From Dugong dugon (Eukaryota; Chordata; Mammalia; Sirenia; Dugongidae), in assembly GCA_030035585.1 (NCBI GenBank), contig CM057473.1:9288501-9352500 (forward strand): a DNA stretch of 64,000 nucleotides. Reading direction: 5' to 3'. Below, piece by piece: positions 11,536 to 22,920 of the stretch. The notes under the pieces are model-generated. The model was not told the origin of the DNA. It did no database searches and saw only the letters and a program-made list of their open reading frames with translations. Position 1 is the first letter of the stretch. Every line of letters begins with the position of its first letter. The position numbers and the translations under genes were made by a program.

Positions 11536-12049
11536 AATGGCCTTTATCTATTTTTATCTTGATGAATTCATCTTTTCTATTTTTAATGAAGGCATTCTTT
11601 ATGTATCATGATAGTAGTTTGTCTCATATGTCTGTTGCCAATATGTTTTTTTTTTTCCAGCACTGTTTGAGATAGCCGACACTCTTAATTTTAGGTAGTC
11701 ATATTTGTTAGTTAAAAAATAAGAGTCATTTTAACCTCTCATTTCTTTTTTAGCTCATTAATCATCTTGGTGGATGCTTCTAAACTGGTTCAAATCATAT
11801 CCCTCTTTTCCAAAAATTTGATCTAAGGAGTACACATACAACTATTTGGTATGTACATAAAGTTTGTAATGCATTGAATTGGTGAAGCTACTTTTTTTTC
11901 TAGATTTAACAACAAAGATTCAGGCCTTTGATACTTCAGACATTAGACTTTTATGGAATGGAGATTATTATAAAATTTATCAAGTGGATTTGATTTGTTT
12001 TAGATAAGACAGTGATATACAACATAATGATTTACCAACTATACTGTTT
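11536..12049. mobile_element. Old L1-type debris, partly unassigned
   Basis: About 11600-11780 shows word order reminiscent of L1M terminal sequence (cagcactgtttgagatag, tttaggtagtcatatttgtt). The remainder is AT-rich and unrecognised. Confidence 0.35.
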
Positions 12050-12296
12050 TTGTTGTTAGGTGTTGTCAAGTCAGTTCTGACTCGTAGCTACTCTATGTAC
12101 AGCAGAATAAAACACTGCCTTGTCTTGCCCCATCCTCATGATGGTTATTATGGTTGAGCTCATTGTTACAGTCACTGTGTCAACCCATCTCATCCAGGGT
12201 CTTCCTCTTTTTCGCTGACCCTCTACTTTACCAAGTATGATGATATCCTTCTCCAGGGACTGGTCCCTCCTGACAGCATGTCCAAGATATCCCTTA
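12050..12296 (-). mobile_element. RTE LINE 3' end
   Basis: Minus-strand translation gives the C-terminal signature of the RTE ORF2 protein (LGKVEGQRKRGRPWMRW..DTV), followed by the 3' end that AfroSINEs share (gttgttaggtgttgtcaag at the left edge). 5' truncated; the reverse transcriptase core is absent. Confidence 0.88.
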
Positions 12297-12773
12297 TTTC
12301 CCACTTCAAACCCACTCAGCTTCCTCTGTCTTATAGCCACCTGTTTCTCCTCAGTCTCTGCAGAGATGAGGGTGCTTGCCCATCTCTCGCCACAGTGACA
12401 GACTGACGACTTGACCAAGCACTCTAGGGCACCTTACCTGGCAGGCACTACACACCTGCTCTTCTTTCCTCTGTCAGAAGTGCTGAGAAGTAACCCCTGG
12501 AAAGTGAGTCTTTGACTAATTGATGTGGGAACAGTAGATACATCCTTCTCCCCCATCCTACTATGGACTGTCCTGAGAGGCAATACTTGATGTGGTTTCT
12601 TGGCAGATAGTTCCTTTAGATAAAGCAATGAATTGTCCCTGGAACCCAGCAACGGCCACCTTGGTAACATCCTTGTCTTTGCTCTTCCTCCATTGCCATT
12701 CCCTTTTTTCCCTACAATTGGCCTTCTTTGGCATTGTACTTCCTAATAGAATAGTGGCAAGTACATGTATGCT
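12297..12773. other. Unassigned sequence
   Basis: Moderately GC-richer than its surroundings. It may be an old LTR or LINE remnant, but I cannot name it. Short frames on both strands show no domain. Confidence 0.4.
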
Positions 12774-12933
12774 CCCAAAACCCTGGTAGCATAGTGGTTA
12801 AGAGCTACGGCTGCTAAGCAAAAGGTCGGCAGTTTGAATCCACCAGCCTCTCCTTGGAAACCCTATGGGGCAGTTCTACTCTGTCCGATAGGGTTGCTAT
12901 GAGTCGACGGCAACGGGTTTGGTTTTTTTGGAG
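12774..12933 (+). mobile_element. AfroSINE with 9-bp TSD
   Basis: Short-core copy with a small deletion in the tail (ctatgagtcgacggcaacgg). Flanked by atgtatgct at 12765-12773 and 12934-12942. Confidence 0.94.
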
Positions 12934-12942
12934 ATGTATGCT

Positions 12943-13369
12943 TCAAACTCTGATTTATGAGGAACGTAGGCTAACAGTGAGCTAAAACAAATACAGTAGC
13001 TATAAGGATCGATATTGCCAGACTATTGTAATCAGTGTAATCCTGTTTCAGTTAAAATTTACACCGATGGTTTCAGTGTCTGAATCACCACCATGCTTCT
13101 CTTATGAATTGAGTGTCTTTTGTCTCAATACGGCACCAAGGAATATAATTAAAATAATCTGATGATGGGACAACCTGGAATCTGCACCCTTAAACATATG
13201 AAGAGACTAAGCTATTAAAGTAAATATTCTACGGGCTGGGTGGTCAATTATGAGCCCTTATGGACTGTTATATGTTAGGGTTCAGCAATGCTTCCAGAGT
13301 TTTGTTTGGTTTTATTTTCTTAAAGCAATAATCTTTTTTTGTTGTTGTTGTTCTTTGTTTGGTAATCAG
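12943..13369. other. Unassigned sequence
   Basis: Nothing recognised except a T/GTT-rich tract at 13334-13352. Confidence 0.45.
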
Positions 13370-13676
13370 GGGCAGTGGTGGTTCAGGGATGGAATTCTCG
13401 CCTTCAGTGTGGTAGATCTAGGTTTGATTTCCAGCCATCGCACCTCAAGCGCAGCCACCACACATCTATCAGTGGAGGTTTGTGTGTTGCTATGATGCTC
13501 AACAGGTTTCAGGAGTGCTTCCAGACTAGGACAGACTAGGAAAAATGGCCTCGTGATCTAGCTCTGCAAAAAATCAGCCATTGAAAATTCTATGGTTCAC
13601 AATGGTCCAATCCTATTGTGCATGGGGTACCCATAAGCTGGGGGCCAACTCAACGGCAGCTAACAACCATAACAAC
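13370..13676 (+). mobile_element. tRNA-Gly-headed SINE with RTE-derived body
   Basis: The first ~72 bases (13370-13441) follow a tRNA-Gly(GCC) gene closely: an A-box region ggtggttcagggatgg, ggaattctcgcct spanning the anticodon GCC, and B-box ggtttgatttcc. The body then matches the RTE 5' UTR (cagtggaggtttgtgtgttg, aacaggtttcaggagtgctt), then the RTE 3' end (caactcaacggcagctaac). It differs from the ordinary AfroSINE head. It may correspond to an already named AfroSINE subfamily; I cannot check. Confidence 0.78.
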
Positions 13677-13877
13677 ATTAACCCATTGCCGTCAAGTCAA
13701 TTCCGACTCATATTGACTCTATAGGACAGAACAGAACTGCACCATAGCGTTTCCAAGACCATAACTCTTTACAGAAACAAACTGCCGCATCTTTCTCCCA
13801 AAGAACCACTGATGGGCTTGAACGGCCGAGCTTTTGTTTAGCAGCCAAGCTCTTAATCGCTGTTCCACCAGGGCTCC
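13677..13877 (-). mobile_element. AfroSINE (long-core form)
   Basis: Reverse copy starting acccattgccgtcaagtc and ending ccaccagggctcc, with the long core gaaacaaactgccgcatctt. The word ataacaa occurs at both edges (near 13669 and 13880), a likely short target duplication. It lies directly behind the tRNA-Gly SINE tail, a common AACAACAA insertion context. Confidence 0.9.
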
Positions 13878-14540
13878 TTATAACAATAGGTTACCTAAAG
13901 AGGAAAAAAAATTGATGAGTTCATGAAAACATGGAAATATTAAGACAATTAAGTAATTTTTAAATTAAATGGCTACTTGTTCTTAATGGAAGTAAGGTAA
14001 TAAATTAATTTTTGCAATATTATAAAATATATATTTTTATTAATTTAAAATTTACATAATATATCCAGCTGGAAAAATTGAGAGTTCAACTTTTTACAAG
14101 AAGGGAACATTGTGCTGGAAAATAATTTTTATACTTATATTCCATTTTAGGCTTTAATAGAATTGTAAAAATTTTTCTGCTAAAATGTTTACTTATAAAT
14201 TATATTCAACATGATGAATATTCAGAAAAGCTTGTTTTTCTCATAGTTAATGCCATACAATAAATCAAATATAATTTAGAGAGTAGACATTTAAAATAAC
14301 TGAAGTAGAAAATATAAATTTTAAACCTAAAAGATTGGGATATTTCACCGTAGATATAAACAGATCAGTGAAGCTGAAGGGCATGAGAAATCATTGCCAA
14401 TGGCAAAAAGAATGAAAATTCAGGGACCAGCTCTTGACCATTACAATACTTTTATTAAAAACTGTGGTCTTTTTTATCTGTGGGAGGCATTGTAAAATCA
14501 CCTCTCCCATCTGAAATACTGCTGTGTTGGAGGTGATTGA
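13878..14540. other. Unassigned very AT-rich sequence
   Basis: No gene or repeat family recognised. Confidence 0.45.
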
Positions 14541-14728
14541 GGAGCCCTGGATTTTCAGTGGTTGAAGAGATTGACTGCTAACCAAAAGATCGGTGGTTCA
14601 AAACCACCAGTGGCTCCGTGGGAGAAAGATGTGGCATTCTGCTTCCGTAGAGATTTACAGTCTTAGAAACCCTAGGGGGTTACTATGAGTCAGAATCGAC
14701 TCAATGACAGCAGGTTTGGTTTGTTTTA
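14541..14728 (+). mobile_element. AfroSINE (long-core form)
   Basis: Head ggagccctggattttcagtgg, core agatgtggcattctgcttcc, tail tcagaatcgactcaatgaca. The 'opentgtcctataggg' part of the core is deleted. Flanks share a degraded direct repeat (ggtgattgag / gatgattagg). Confidence 0.9.
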
Positions 14729-14794
14729 GGGGATGATTAGGTGTGGCAACAACAACAAAAAAAGAGAGTGTATACTGCCACATGAGACAAAGTG

Positions 14795-14945
14795 ACAAAG
14801 GCACTTTGGGCAAGTTACTTAAATTTGCTGAATCTCAGTTTTCTACTTTTTAAGAAAGGGATAAACAATAACTACCCCCAGAGGACTTTCTGTGATGATT
14901 TCTTCTCAAAGATGATATTTATTAAATGTTCACCATTTAACAGGA
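14795..14945 (+). mobile_element. MIR SINE fragment
   Basis: Forward MIR without its head: ctttgggcaagttacttaaa, a tctcagttttctac block, and taaatgttcaccatt end. Confidence 0.75.
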
Positions 14946-17900
14946 GAGTCAGTGAATGTGAATCTTTCCTCCCCTTATACAAGAACCTTGGAAGTATGAA
15001 GATCACATACACAATATAGCTGGGGCTCGTTCATCCTGCTTAGTAAGCAAATTTGTTCAGCTTGAGATTAAAATGAAATGATTTGAGCATTATGATGCTT
15101 CTTTTCACTGCTTTCTCCCTGTATAGCAAGCTGCATGAGACCACCTGTGTCCTGCCCACATCCACGTGGGTCACCTTTTCCTGCGCCCATTGCTGCAGCT
15201 GCCAGTTTTGCACAAGCGGAATCTGACAGCATTTCTCATCTGCATGGTCTGTCTTTCATCTTCTGCTCTTGTGAGAATTTGAGCTATTAGGGGAGCTAAT
15301 GCCCTGTGGGACAACTGTTGATACATGGATAAGTGGAGCCCGTAGGTTAACGCTTCCTTCCTCCAGTGGCTAACTGAGTGGACAATTCATTGAGGGGACA
15401 ATTCTGAGGCACTTTCTAAAGAGCACCTCCAAAGTGTCCTGCAGGATCTAAGCCCAGTTGCTGACAGTACAGACTCAAGGATGCCTCTTATACTGGCTTT
15501 CCCTCCTCCTTGCTTTCAGACTGCAGTCACAAAATCAACTACCTACACTCAAGCCCCTATTTCAGGCTCTACTATGGAGGGAGGGGGAAGGAGAAAATCC
15601 AGGATAAAAAGAAAGCACTAAGGGATTAAATTAAAGCATCTTAATAGGATGGTGACTCTTACTATCCAAAGGGCTAAGAAAGATCACTATCAGCCAATAA
15701 TCACACTAGTGATGGTAGCGCGCAGTATCCAAAGGGCCAAGAAAAATCAGTATTTACCAATAATATAGCAGTAGTAAGAAAATTAATAAATTTATGATTT
15801 GGTAATTTGCATAAGTTAAATGCAAATTTGAAAGGAACATTTAATCTCTCTAAAGAAACTACTATTCTAAACAATTAAGACAACCTCTTTCCAAGTTTTA
15901 GCCTTCTAAAAGTGAAGGCTACCTGTTATTTTTCATGATATTCAAAAGGACTGAAGCCAGAACATTGAGGGGTTATGGAATTTCCTTACTGCTTTGCTTG
16001 GCAGAACTTCCTAGTGTAATTTGAATCCACCTAACTCCAGTGTATGCTTATCTTGTACATAAATCATATATCGAGTTTCTGAAAGCCATATGCTGTTGGA
16101 AAACATTGATGCCTCCCCCACAAAAAATTTAAAAAAAAAAAAACAACATTTCCAATATCACAGCTGCTCTCTGATTTTTTTTCTTTTGTTAACTCATAAG
16201 AGACAAGAGGATTTGAACAACCAGCAATATGGATTACATTAGTCCGTCTTCTCTTTTTCCGTAAGTATTGGAAGTATTGGGTATTACATTTTTCTTGCAA
16301 GCCTTATGTTGCAATTTTTCCCTTCTTGTTGTTATGAGCATATGTAAATAATAACCCAAAACACTCTTTTCAAACCAACTTCTGAATATAAAGACTATAT
16401 ATTGTAGTGCTCTTCCTCCAAATTGGGGCCGTTTGTAGTAAATCAGGTTGTAAAGTGAAGCAAATAAGCCTCTGAGGGTCTTTATTGCCTTAGAACCACC
16501 CGTTGCCCTAGGGACTTACTCCTCCCTTGTAATCTGACACTTAATAGGGCAACGCATTATTTCCTAAACTCCATCACCAAAATCCATCCTTAGCTGGGCT
16601 TTAGAGTAAGACAAATGCTAGCTAAATAATCAGAATTTTTTTTTAATTGTGGGTGTGTAAATGGTCTCCAATGGATACATGGATTTATTCTCATAGATAG
16701 TGTTTGCTTATTACAAGAGTTGCAAAGAGTCATAAAGAGTGGAATGTCAGGCACGTTAGCAAATTCTGGAGTAAGTAAAACTTTCTACAGGCTCTAGCAT
16801 CAAATCTAGAAGCACAATACTTTGTGCATATGCAAAACTGCAGAAGTGAACTGAGATTAGAGAAATGATGGATGTTACCTCCCACGCCATCTACCCTTGA
16901 CACAAATTTGGTCCAAGCTGCATATACTGCAAGATTAAAGTGACATTCTTGGGTTTCATGTTCTTAAAAATTAATTTAATGAATATTTATAACATGTACA
17001 TTACACACAGTATATAAGCTGTGGATTGGGTAAGGGCGAAGGGGAGTCGTAGGCCTACGAGGCTGTAAAGATAAAAGCCTTCCTTTCCGCAAAAGTCTGG
17101 AATCTAAAGAGGAAGTATCGTGTTTCTACAAAGGCAGCATACAAGGTAACAAACGAAAAAGAAGAAACACTGCATACGATCGTCGGGACAACAAGGGAAA
17201 AATAATAAAATGAAACTTGCAAAAAAATGGTAATATGGAATACTTCTAATACTTTATGAAATTTCAAATTAGAACATTGATGCTTGAAAATAAGGCAAGA
17301 TAGGTGAAATGTGGTGCAGTCAATGTTGGGCTCTATTTGGATTTTTTATATTTTTGTCTTCATTTCTTCAACAGCAGTTACTAAAGCCACTATACTATGT
17401 ATCTGTCAAGGAACTTATAATACGAATATTTCAAGAAACATCACCCTCAAAGGGCTTAAAATCACTAGAGTGAACCTAGATAGAGTAATTTAGTGTTCTC
17501 TGTTACCTTACTTATGAAGTGTTTATAAAACACAACACAGGCTTATTGTAATCAAATTCAGTTGTATGCGTACAACTCCCAGCTTACCAGTCACATTTGA
17601 GCTATGACAGTGATCTGCTCCTGAAATTGTGTAGTCTACAACTTGTAACCCTCACACTCTTCCCTACATCCCCTCCAGCAGATACAATTGTTGCTGGAAA
17701 CAACAACAACAAATTTAAAGGAGAAAGTTTGGTCTGGTAACCTTTACCCAGCAAAGGTCAATCTGGGGAAACCAGTGATGGAGATGTCTGTCTAATTTTT
17801 AGCATATCTCTCACAGCCCTACTAATTTAAATTAAGAATTTAGTTTTAAGAAAAAGAAAAAACAAAATTAGTCACATGAAGAACTTGCTTGGGACACCAA

Positions 17901-17996
17901 GAACTCCCATTAAAGATTTTGGAAAGTAGGTGTACCTTCTCTAGTTGTATTTATTAATATAACTATAAATAGAGACTTAAATCAAGAAAGATATAT
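14946..17996. other. Long unassigned stretch
   Basis: About 3 kb. 15030-15560 is GC-richer and could be an old LTR. 15661-15773 holds a 63-base-period imperfect tandem duplication. 16501-16554 holds a perfect 10-bp inverted repeat. Poly-A runs occur near 16128-16143. Short reading frames (for example near 17055-17267) have no recognisable domain. No gene supported. Confidence 0.5.
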
Positions 17997-18521
17997 AGTC
18001 TTAGTCATCCAGTGCCACTGTAACAAAAATACCACAAGTAGGTGGCTTCAACCAGGAGAAATTTAGTTTCTCTCAGTCCAGTAGGCCACACATCCAAATT
18101 TAGGGCATCAGCCCCCGGGGAAGTCTTTATCTCTCTGTTGGCTCTGGAGGAACGTCTTTGTCATCAATCTTCCCTTGGTTTGGGAGCTTCTCAGCACAGG
18201 AACTTCCAGTCCAAAGGATGCTCTCTGCTCCCGGTGCTGCTATCTTGGTGTTATCAGGTCCCCCTGTCTCTCTACTCGCTTCTGTCTTTTAAATCTCAAA
18301 AGAGATTGTCTCAAGACACAATCCAATTTCATAGATTGGGTCGTGCCTCATTAGCATAACAGCCACCCATCCCACCTCATTAACATCACAGAGGTAAGAT
18401 TTACAACACAAAAGAAAATAACATCAGATGACAAAATGGTGGACAATCACACAATACTGGGAATCTTGGCTTAGTCAAACTGATACACATATTTTTGGGG
18501 GACACAATTCAATCAAAGACA
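17997..18521 (-). mobile_element. Solo LTR, afrotherian MaLR-like family, TSD tatat
   Basis: One of five copies of the same LTR family here. On the minus strand it begins as the other copies do (tttgattgaattgtgtcccc-like) and ends at ctggatgactaagact. Flanked by tatat at 17992-17996 and 18522-18526, the 5-bp duplication expected for ERVL/MaLR integration. No internal genes, so a solo LTR. Confidence 0.85.
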
Positions 18522-18549
18522 TATATGTATGTATACACAGATGCGTTCT

Positions 18550-18720
18550 TGGAGCCCTGGTGGTGCAGTGGTTAAGTGTTTGGCTGCTAACCAAAAGTCG
18601 GCAGTTTGAATCCTTCAGCCACTCCTTGGAAACCCTATGGGGCAGTTCTCCTCTGTCCTATAGAGTCACTATGAGTCAGAATTGACTCGACGGCAATGGG
18701 TTTTTGTGGGTTTTTTTTGT
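18550..18720 (+). mobile_element. AfroSINE
   Basis: Intact head (ggagccctggtggtgcagtgg), short core and tail ending in a G/T-rich tract that runs into a microsatellite. Close to consensus by eye. Confidence 0.94.
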
Positions 18721-18729
18721 ATCTGTATG

Positions 18730-18741
18730 CACGCACACACA

Positions 18742-18804
<63 letters not shown>
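18730..18804. repeat. (CA)n(AT)n microsatellite
   Basis: A short CA/CG run followed by about 28 AT units (18744-18799), directly behind the SINE tail. Confidence 0.97.
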
Positions 18805-18805
<1 letters not shown>

Positions 18806-19219
18806 CTTTTCATATCCAGAGATATCTTAAATAAAACCTTAAAATGAATATTCAGTTGGGACAAGTAGGTTTCTAATTTTCATTATATTTTATAATTACT
18901 TTAAATTACATTTATATGCTACTTTGTGATGTTTTATATACTATTTTAATTTGAAAATATTTGAAAAGAGTTAGTTCATTTGAGGATAAGTTTCCCTTCT
19001 TTTTTGAAGCACTTTTTATGGCACTATTTCTAAAATGTCCCTGCCCAACTATGTACTCACATAAAGATAAACTGTAATTTAATATCATGTTTATTTTAAA
19101 GTAATAAATATTTCCCAAAAATTGACTTACTCAATATGGAGAAATACCACATTAACAATAATAGAATCTAAATTCAGTTTTGAATTTGCAGAATGGTATT
19201 TTATAAGCCCATTCATTCT
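18805..19219. other. Unassigned AT-rich sequence
   Basis: Nothing recognised. Confidence 0.45.
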
Positions 19220-19407
19220 ATTCATTTAACAAGTGTTTACTGAATACCTCGTAATGTACAAGATACCATTTGGGGGAGGTTTGAGATTGCAAATAAGATT
19301 TAGACATAGATTCCTCTTTCTAGGGTCTAAACGAAAAGGAAATACACGGGTCCAAATAGCTATGAAACCAGATACAAAGCAATATGCCTTTATCCATCCC
19401 TATATTT
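19220..19407 (-). mobile_element. L2 LINE 3' end
   Basis: Reverse L2 terminal motif (aacaagtgtttactgaatac). A second L2 3' end begins again after the RTE insertion, so two L2 copies may be adjacent. Confidence 0.5.
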
Positions 19408-19628
19408 GTCTCACATACTTTGGGCATGTTATCATGAGGGACCAGTCCCCGGAGAAGGACATCATGCTTGGTAAAGTAGAGGGTCAGTGAAAAAGAGGAA
19501 GACCCTCAATGAGATGGATTGAGGCTGCAACAACAGGCTCACCCAAGGCAATGATTGTGAGGATGGCGCAGGACCAGGCAGAGTTTTGTTCTGTTGTACA
19601 GAATTGGAACTTAACAACAACAATATTA
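19408..19628 (+). mobile_element. RTE LINE 3' end
   Basis: Forward RTE tail encoding LTYFGHVIMRDQSPEKDIML then GKVEGQ, the end of ORF2, then the 3' UTR ending cttaacaacaacaa. A stop interrupts the frame right after GKVEGQ. Sits within L2 sequence. Confidence 0.9.
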
Positions 19629-21010
19629 TTGATCACCTACTACGTGTAAGGCTTATAGACACTGGGTCTACAACACTGAGATAACAGACAAAATCCTGGC
19701 AGGAATAATGACGAGATTCTCGTGGGAAGGGCCAGAAAAAAAAAAATCTATATATGTAAAACATGTAGTAGGTGAGATGGTAGTAAGTGCTACAGACAAC
19801 AAAAATGTAGAGAAGAGACTGAATGGGGTGGAATTTTCAATGGAGTGTTAAGAAAAGTCCCTTATCTTTGAGCCAACACCCTAAAGGAATGAAATAAATT
19901 GTGTATTCAGCAGATGGAACTAGCAAGTGCAAAGATCCTGTGAGTGGGAGTGTGTCTGGTGTGACAAAAAATGGCAAGGAGGCCGTGTGACTGGAACAAA
20001 GTGAGCGGGGCATGGGGGTGGGGAGGATGTCATAGAATACAAGATCAAAGAGGTAAAGGGAATATGCATCGTGTCTTGAGTCTAGTGTAAGGACTATGGT
20101 TGTTACATTGAGTAATATGCGAAGCTAATGGTAGGTTTTGAGCAGAGAAGGGGCATGATACGTTTTCGAAGGATCACTCCAGTTGCTCTGTTCAGAGTAG
20201 AATGCACTCTACTGGGACAGGGGAGGAGGTAGGGAGGCTAGTTAGGGTACTGTTGCAATAATTCAGGAGTGAGTTGATGATGGCTTGGACCAGGATGATA
20301 GCAAATGGAGGTGCTCAGAATGGTTGGTTACTGGATATGTTTTGAAGAAGGAGCCAACAAGATATACTGATGGATTCAATGTGAAGTATGTGAGAAAGAG
20401 GAGCCAAGGGTAATTCCAAGTTTTTTGGCCTGAGCAACTGTAAGAACAGAGTCGTCATTTATTGAAACAGAAAACACTGAGGGAAGACCGGGTTTGATGG
20501 GAAAGACACAGAGTTTAGATTGGGACATGTTATGTTTGAGATGTCTACTAAACATCCAAGAGAGATGGTGAACAGACAGTTAGATAACCAAGCCTTTTAA
20601 ATATCAGAAGAGTAGACTGTTGGGGAGATATAAATTTAAGAATGACCTTGGCACGGATAACGCTTAAAACTGTAAGACTTGATAAGATTGTGGAAGGAGT
20701 GAGTGTAGATGAAGATGAGAAGGTTCAAGGACAGTACTTTGGACTCTGCTGTGTCAAAAGATCAGGGGGATGAGGAGAAAGGAGGTAAGCAGACTAAGAA
20801 GGTGCCAACAATGCATCTTCATAATAATAAAATTAAAAAGGTTGTGGTATTCTAGAAGACAAGTAGCGAAAGTATTTCCAGAAATAAGGAGGAATACCTA
20901 TATCAAATGTTGCTCATAGGTTAAGTGACCCAAGTATTGAATAAGGACCGTAGGATTAACTGGCATGGAGATCATCGTTGACATTCACAATGAGAAGCTC
21001 AAGTTGACTC
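19629..21010 (-). mobile_element. L2 LINE, long 3' part including RT C-terminal region
   Basis: Reading left to right in antisense, all L2 landmarks occur in order: the 3' end (tgatcacctactacgtgt), the agcaagtgcaaagatcctg block (antisense of the L2 agggcctttgcacttgct landmark), the gcatgatacgttttcgaagg and actgttgcaataattcagga blocks, then gacatgttatgtttgagatg (antisense of the LNMSKT-coding segment). It is the longest ancient element in the window. No open frame remains. Confidence 0.8.
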
Positions 21011-21087
21011 TGAACAGTAAAATATCCTGTAGAATGGGACTAATTGACCGTCACAGTAATTTTACTCTGCCTTTGATGATGCTCTAG

Positions 21088-21270
21088 AGTGCATGGGTGG
21101 TGCAAATGGTTAACACATTCAGCTGCCAACAGAAAGGTTGGAGGTTCTAGTCCACACAAAGGTGCCTTGGAAGAAAGTCTTGGTGATCTACTTCTGAAAA
21201 ATCAGTCACTGAAAACCCTATGCAGCATAGTTCTACTCCGACGTACATGGTACCGCCATGGGCTGGAATT
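21088..21270 (+). mobile_element. AfroSINE (RTE-5'UTR-core form)
   Basis: Head gtgcatgggtggtgcaaatgg, core ttggaagaaagtcttggtga with the aaaaatcagtcactgaaaac block, tail ccgccatgggctggaattg. The final RTE-like bases are missing or diverged. Confidence 0.85.
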
Positions 21271-21639
21271 GTACTACTGTTTTATGTTGGCTTGTTTGTT
21301 TAACAGTGCTCTGCTTCTTGTGTGCAAGAGACAGGAATGAGGACACCTAAAAAAGTTATGGTGAAAGGACTAACTATGAATAACTTCAAGGACTTGGAAA
21401 AGCTTTATTAACAAAGTGGTTTTACATCAGGAGATTGTAGAGAAGAGAGTGAAGTGAAAGGACAGTGACTGAAATAAAACTTTGATAGATGCAAAAGTAA
21501 TTTCACCGAAAGTGGAAGACTGGGAGAGGTGTAGAGATGACAGGCCATCGTAAGAGACGGAGACTTGCCGCTTTCCTTTTGATCAAGACCAACCCAGCCA
21601 ACAGAAATATTAATACACCTCAATTATGTGCAAACTCAA
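21271..21639. other. Unassigned, purine-rich, possibly older L2 sequence
   Basis: A-G-rich composition resembles the antisense L2 5' region, but no block aligns firmly. Confidence 0.3.
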
Positions 21640-21840
21640 GGAGCCCCAGTGGCTTCACGGTAAAGTGCTTGGCCGCTAACCAAAGGGTTGGCGGTTTGAA
21701 CCCATCAGCTGCTCCTTGGTAGGAAGACATGGAAGTCTGCTTCCGTAAAGATTTACAGCCTTGGAAACTCTATGTGGCAGTCCTGCTCTGCCCTACGGTG
21801 TCACTATGGTGGAAATTGATTCAATGGTAATCGGTTTAGG
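21640..21840 (+). mobile_element. AfroSINE (long-core form)
   Basis: Head ggagccccagtggcttcacgg, core agacatggaagtctgcttcc, tail ggaaattgattcaatggtaa. Confidence 0.9.
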
Positions 21841-22020
21841 TGCGACCTCACCCGGGTTCTGCAACAAAGTGAGCTCAGTCCAGAAATATATTAGAATCTC
21901 TTTTCCCACTAGCAAACGAGATGGCTTTCCCAAATTCTATGCTCAGTGTCCATAGAATTGAATTTAGTCATTTGGGACCTATAACCTCCCTATTGAACCT
22001 CAACCATATATGACTGCTAA

Positions 22021-22185
22021 GGAGCCCTGGTGGCACAGTAGTTAAGAGCTCAGGCTGCTCACCAAAAGGTGAGCAGTTTGAATCCACCAGCCGCTCCTTG
22101 GAAACCCTATGGGGCTGTTCTACTCTGTCCTCTAGGGTTGCTATGAGTCAGAATCCACTCAACTGCAATGGTTTTGGTTTTCAGT
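22021..22185 (+). mobile_element. AfroSINE
   Basis: Standard short-core copy, head ggagccctggtggcacagtag, tail tcagaatccactcaactgca. Confidence 0.93.
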
Positions 22186-22370
22186 TTATGTTTACTAGGA
22201 TGCAAGGTATGTCCCTTGTTCCTATCTATAACAGTTCATCTCTGAAAGAGCTGAGCCATGAACACCCACCTCACTCCTCCCAGCTTTAACTCAGACACAG
22301 ATTAAACCGTGTCCATCTTTGTTATCTACCACAGGGTTTTCTGTTTTAGATCAGATTCCTCAGATATTAA

Positions 22371-22415
22371 CAACCAAACCAGTTGCTGTTAATTCTGACT
22401 CATGGTGACAACCAG
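22371..22415 (-). mobile_element. AfroSINE/RTE tail fragment
   Basis: Only the terminal ~40 bases (aaccaaaccagttgctgtta, then tctgactcatggtgac) are present in reverse, consistent with an extremely 5'-truncated insertion. Confidence 0.6.
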
Positions 22416-22616
22416 CTATAATTGGATTCAGTCCACTCCCTTTAGACTTAATCTTATTTTTTTATTTATTTTTTTTATTTCAGGGTCCCCCCTGAGGGAA
22501 GATTGAGGAGGCTGGTTCCTCTTGTCTGTTTAATTTTTCTAAGCTTTATTCTCTACATTAGTCACCTCTCCCTCTTAATTCCTGGACATCTGAGTGTGTC
22601 CTGAGGCCAAAGTAAT

Positions 22617-22920
22617 ACCATTTGTTTGTCTGCAAATATTTACTGAGTACTTACTATGTGTCAGGCACTGTTATACACTTGAGGGATACATCAGTTTACA
22701 AAACAAACATAGAAGTCTCTGTCCTCAGTGAGCTTATATTTTCAGTAAGGGGAGGCACAAAACAAGCAAGGTAATGACAGTGGATGATACATGTTGTTAA
22801 CAGAGAATGCAGGCATGCAGGAGGGCCCGGAAGCAGTGTGGTTGGTGGTTATTATTTCATGCATATTGGTCAGGTAATGACTGAATGACACTGGAGCCAA
22901 CATCTAAAGAAAGTAAGAGA
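22617..22920 (-). mobile_element. L2 LINE 3' end
   Basis: Clear reverse L2 terminus: tttactgagtacttactatg, gtcaggcactgttatacact, then ctgtcctcagtgagcttata. Confidence 0.8.

Noticed and set aside
13370..13441. Functional tRNA-Gly gene
   Set aside because: The acceptor and loop positions have drifted, and it is continuous with an RTE-derived SINE body; it is a SINE head.
18676..18864. Ile-Tyr-rich small protein
   Set aside because: It translates the AT microsatellite.
22440..22500. Polypyrimidine tract plus CAG as a splice acceptor of a hidden exon
   Set aside because: It is a low-complexity T/A tract beside a SINE tail, and the following sequence has no sustained open frame or matching donor.
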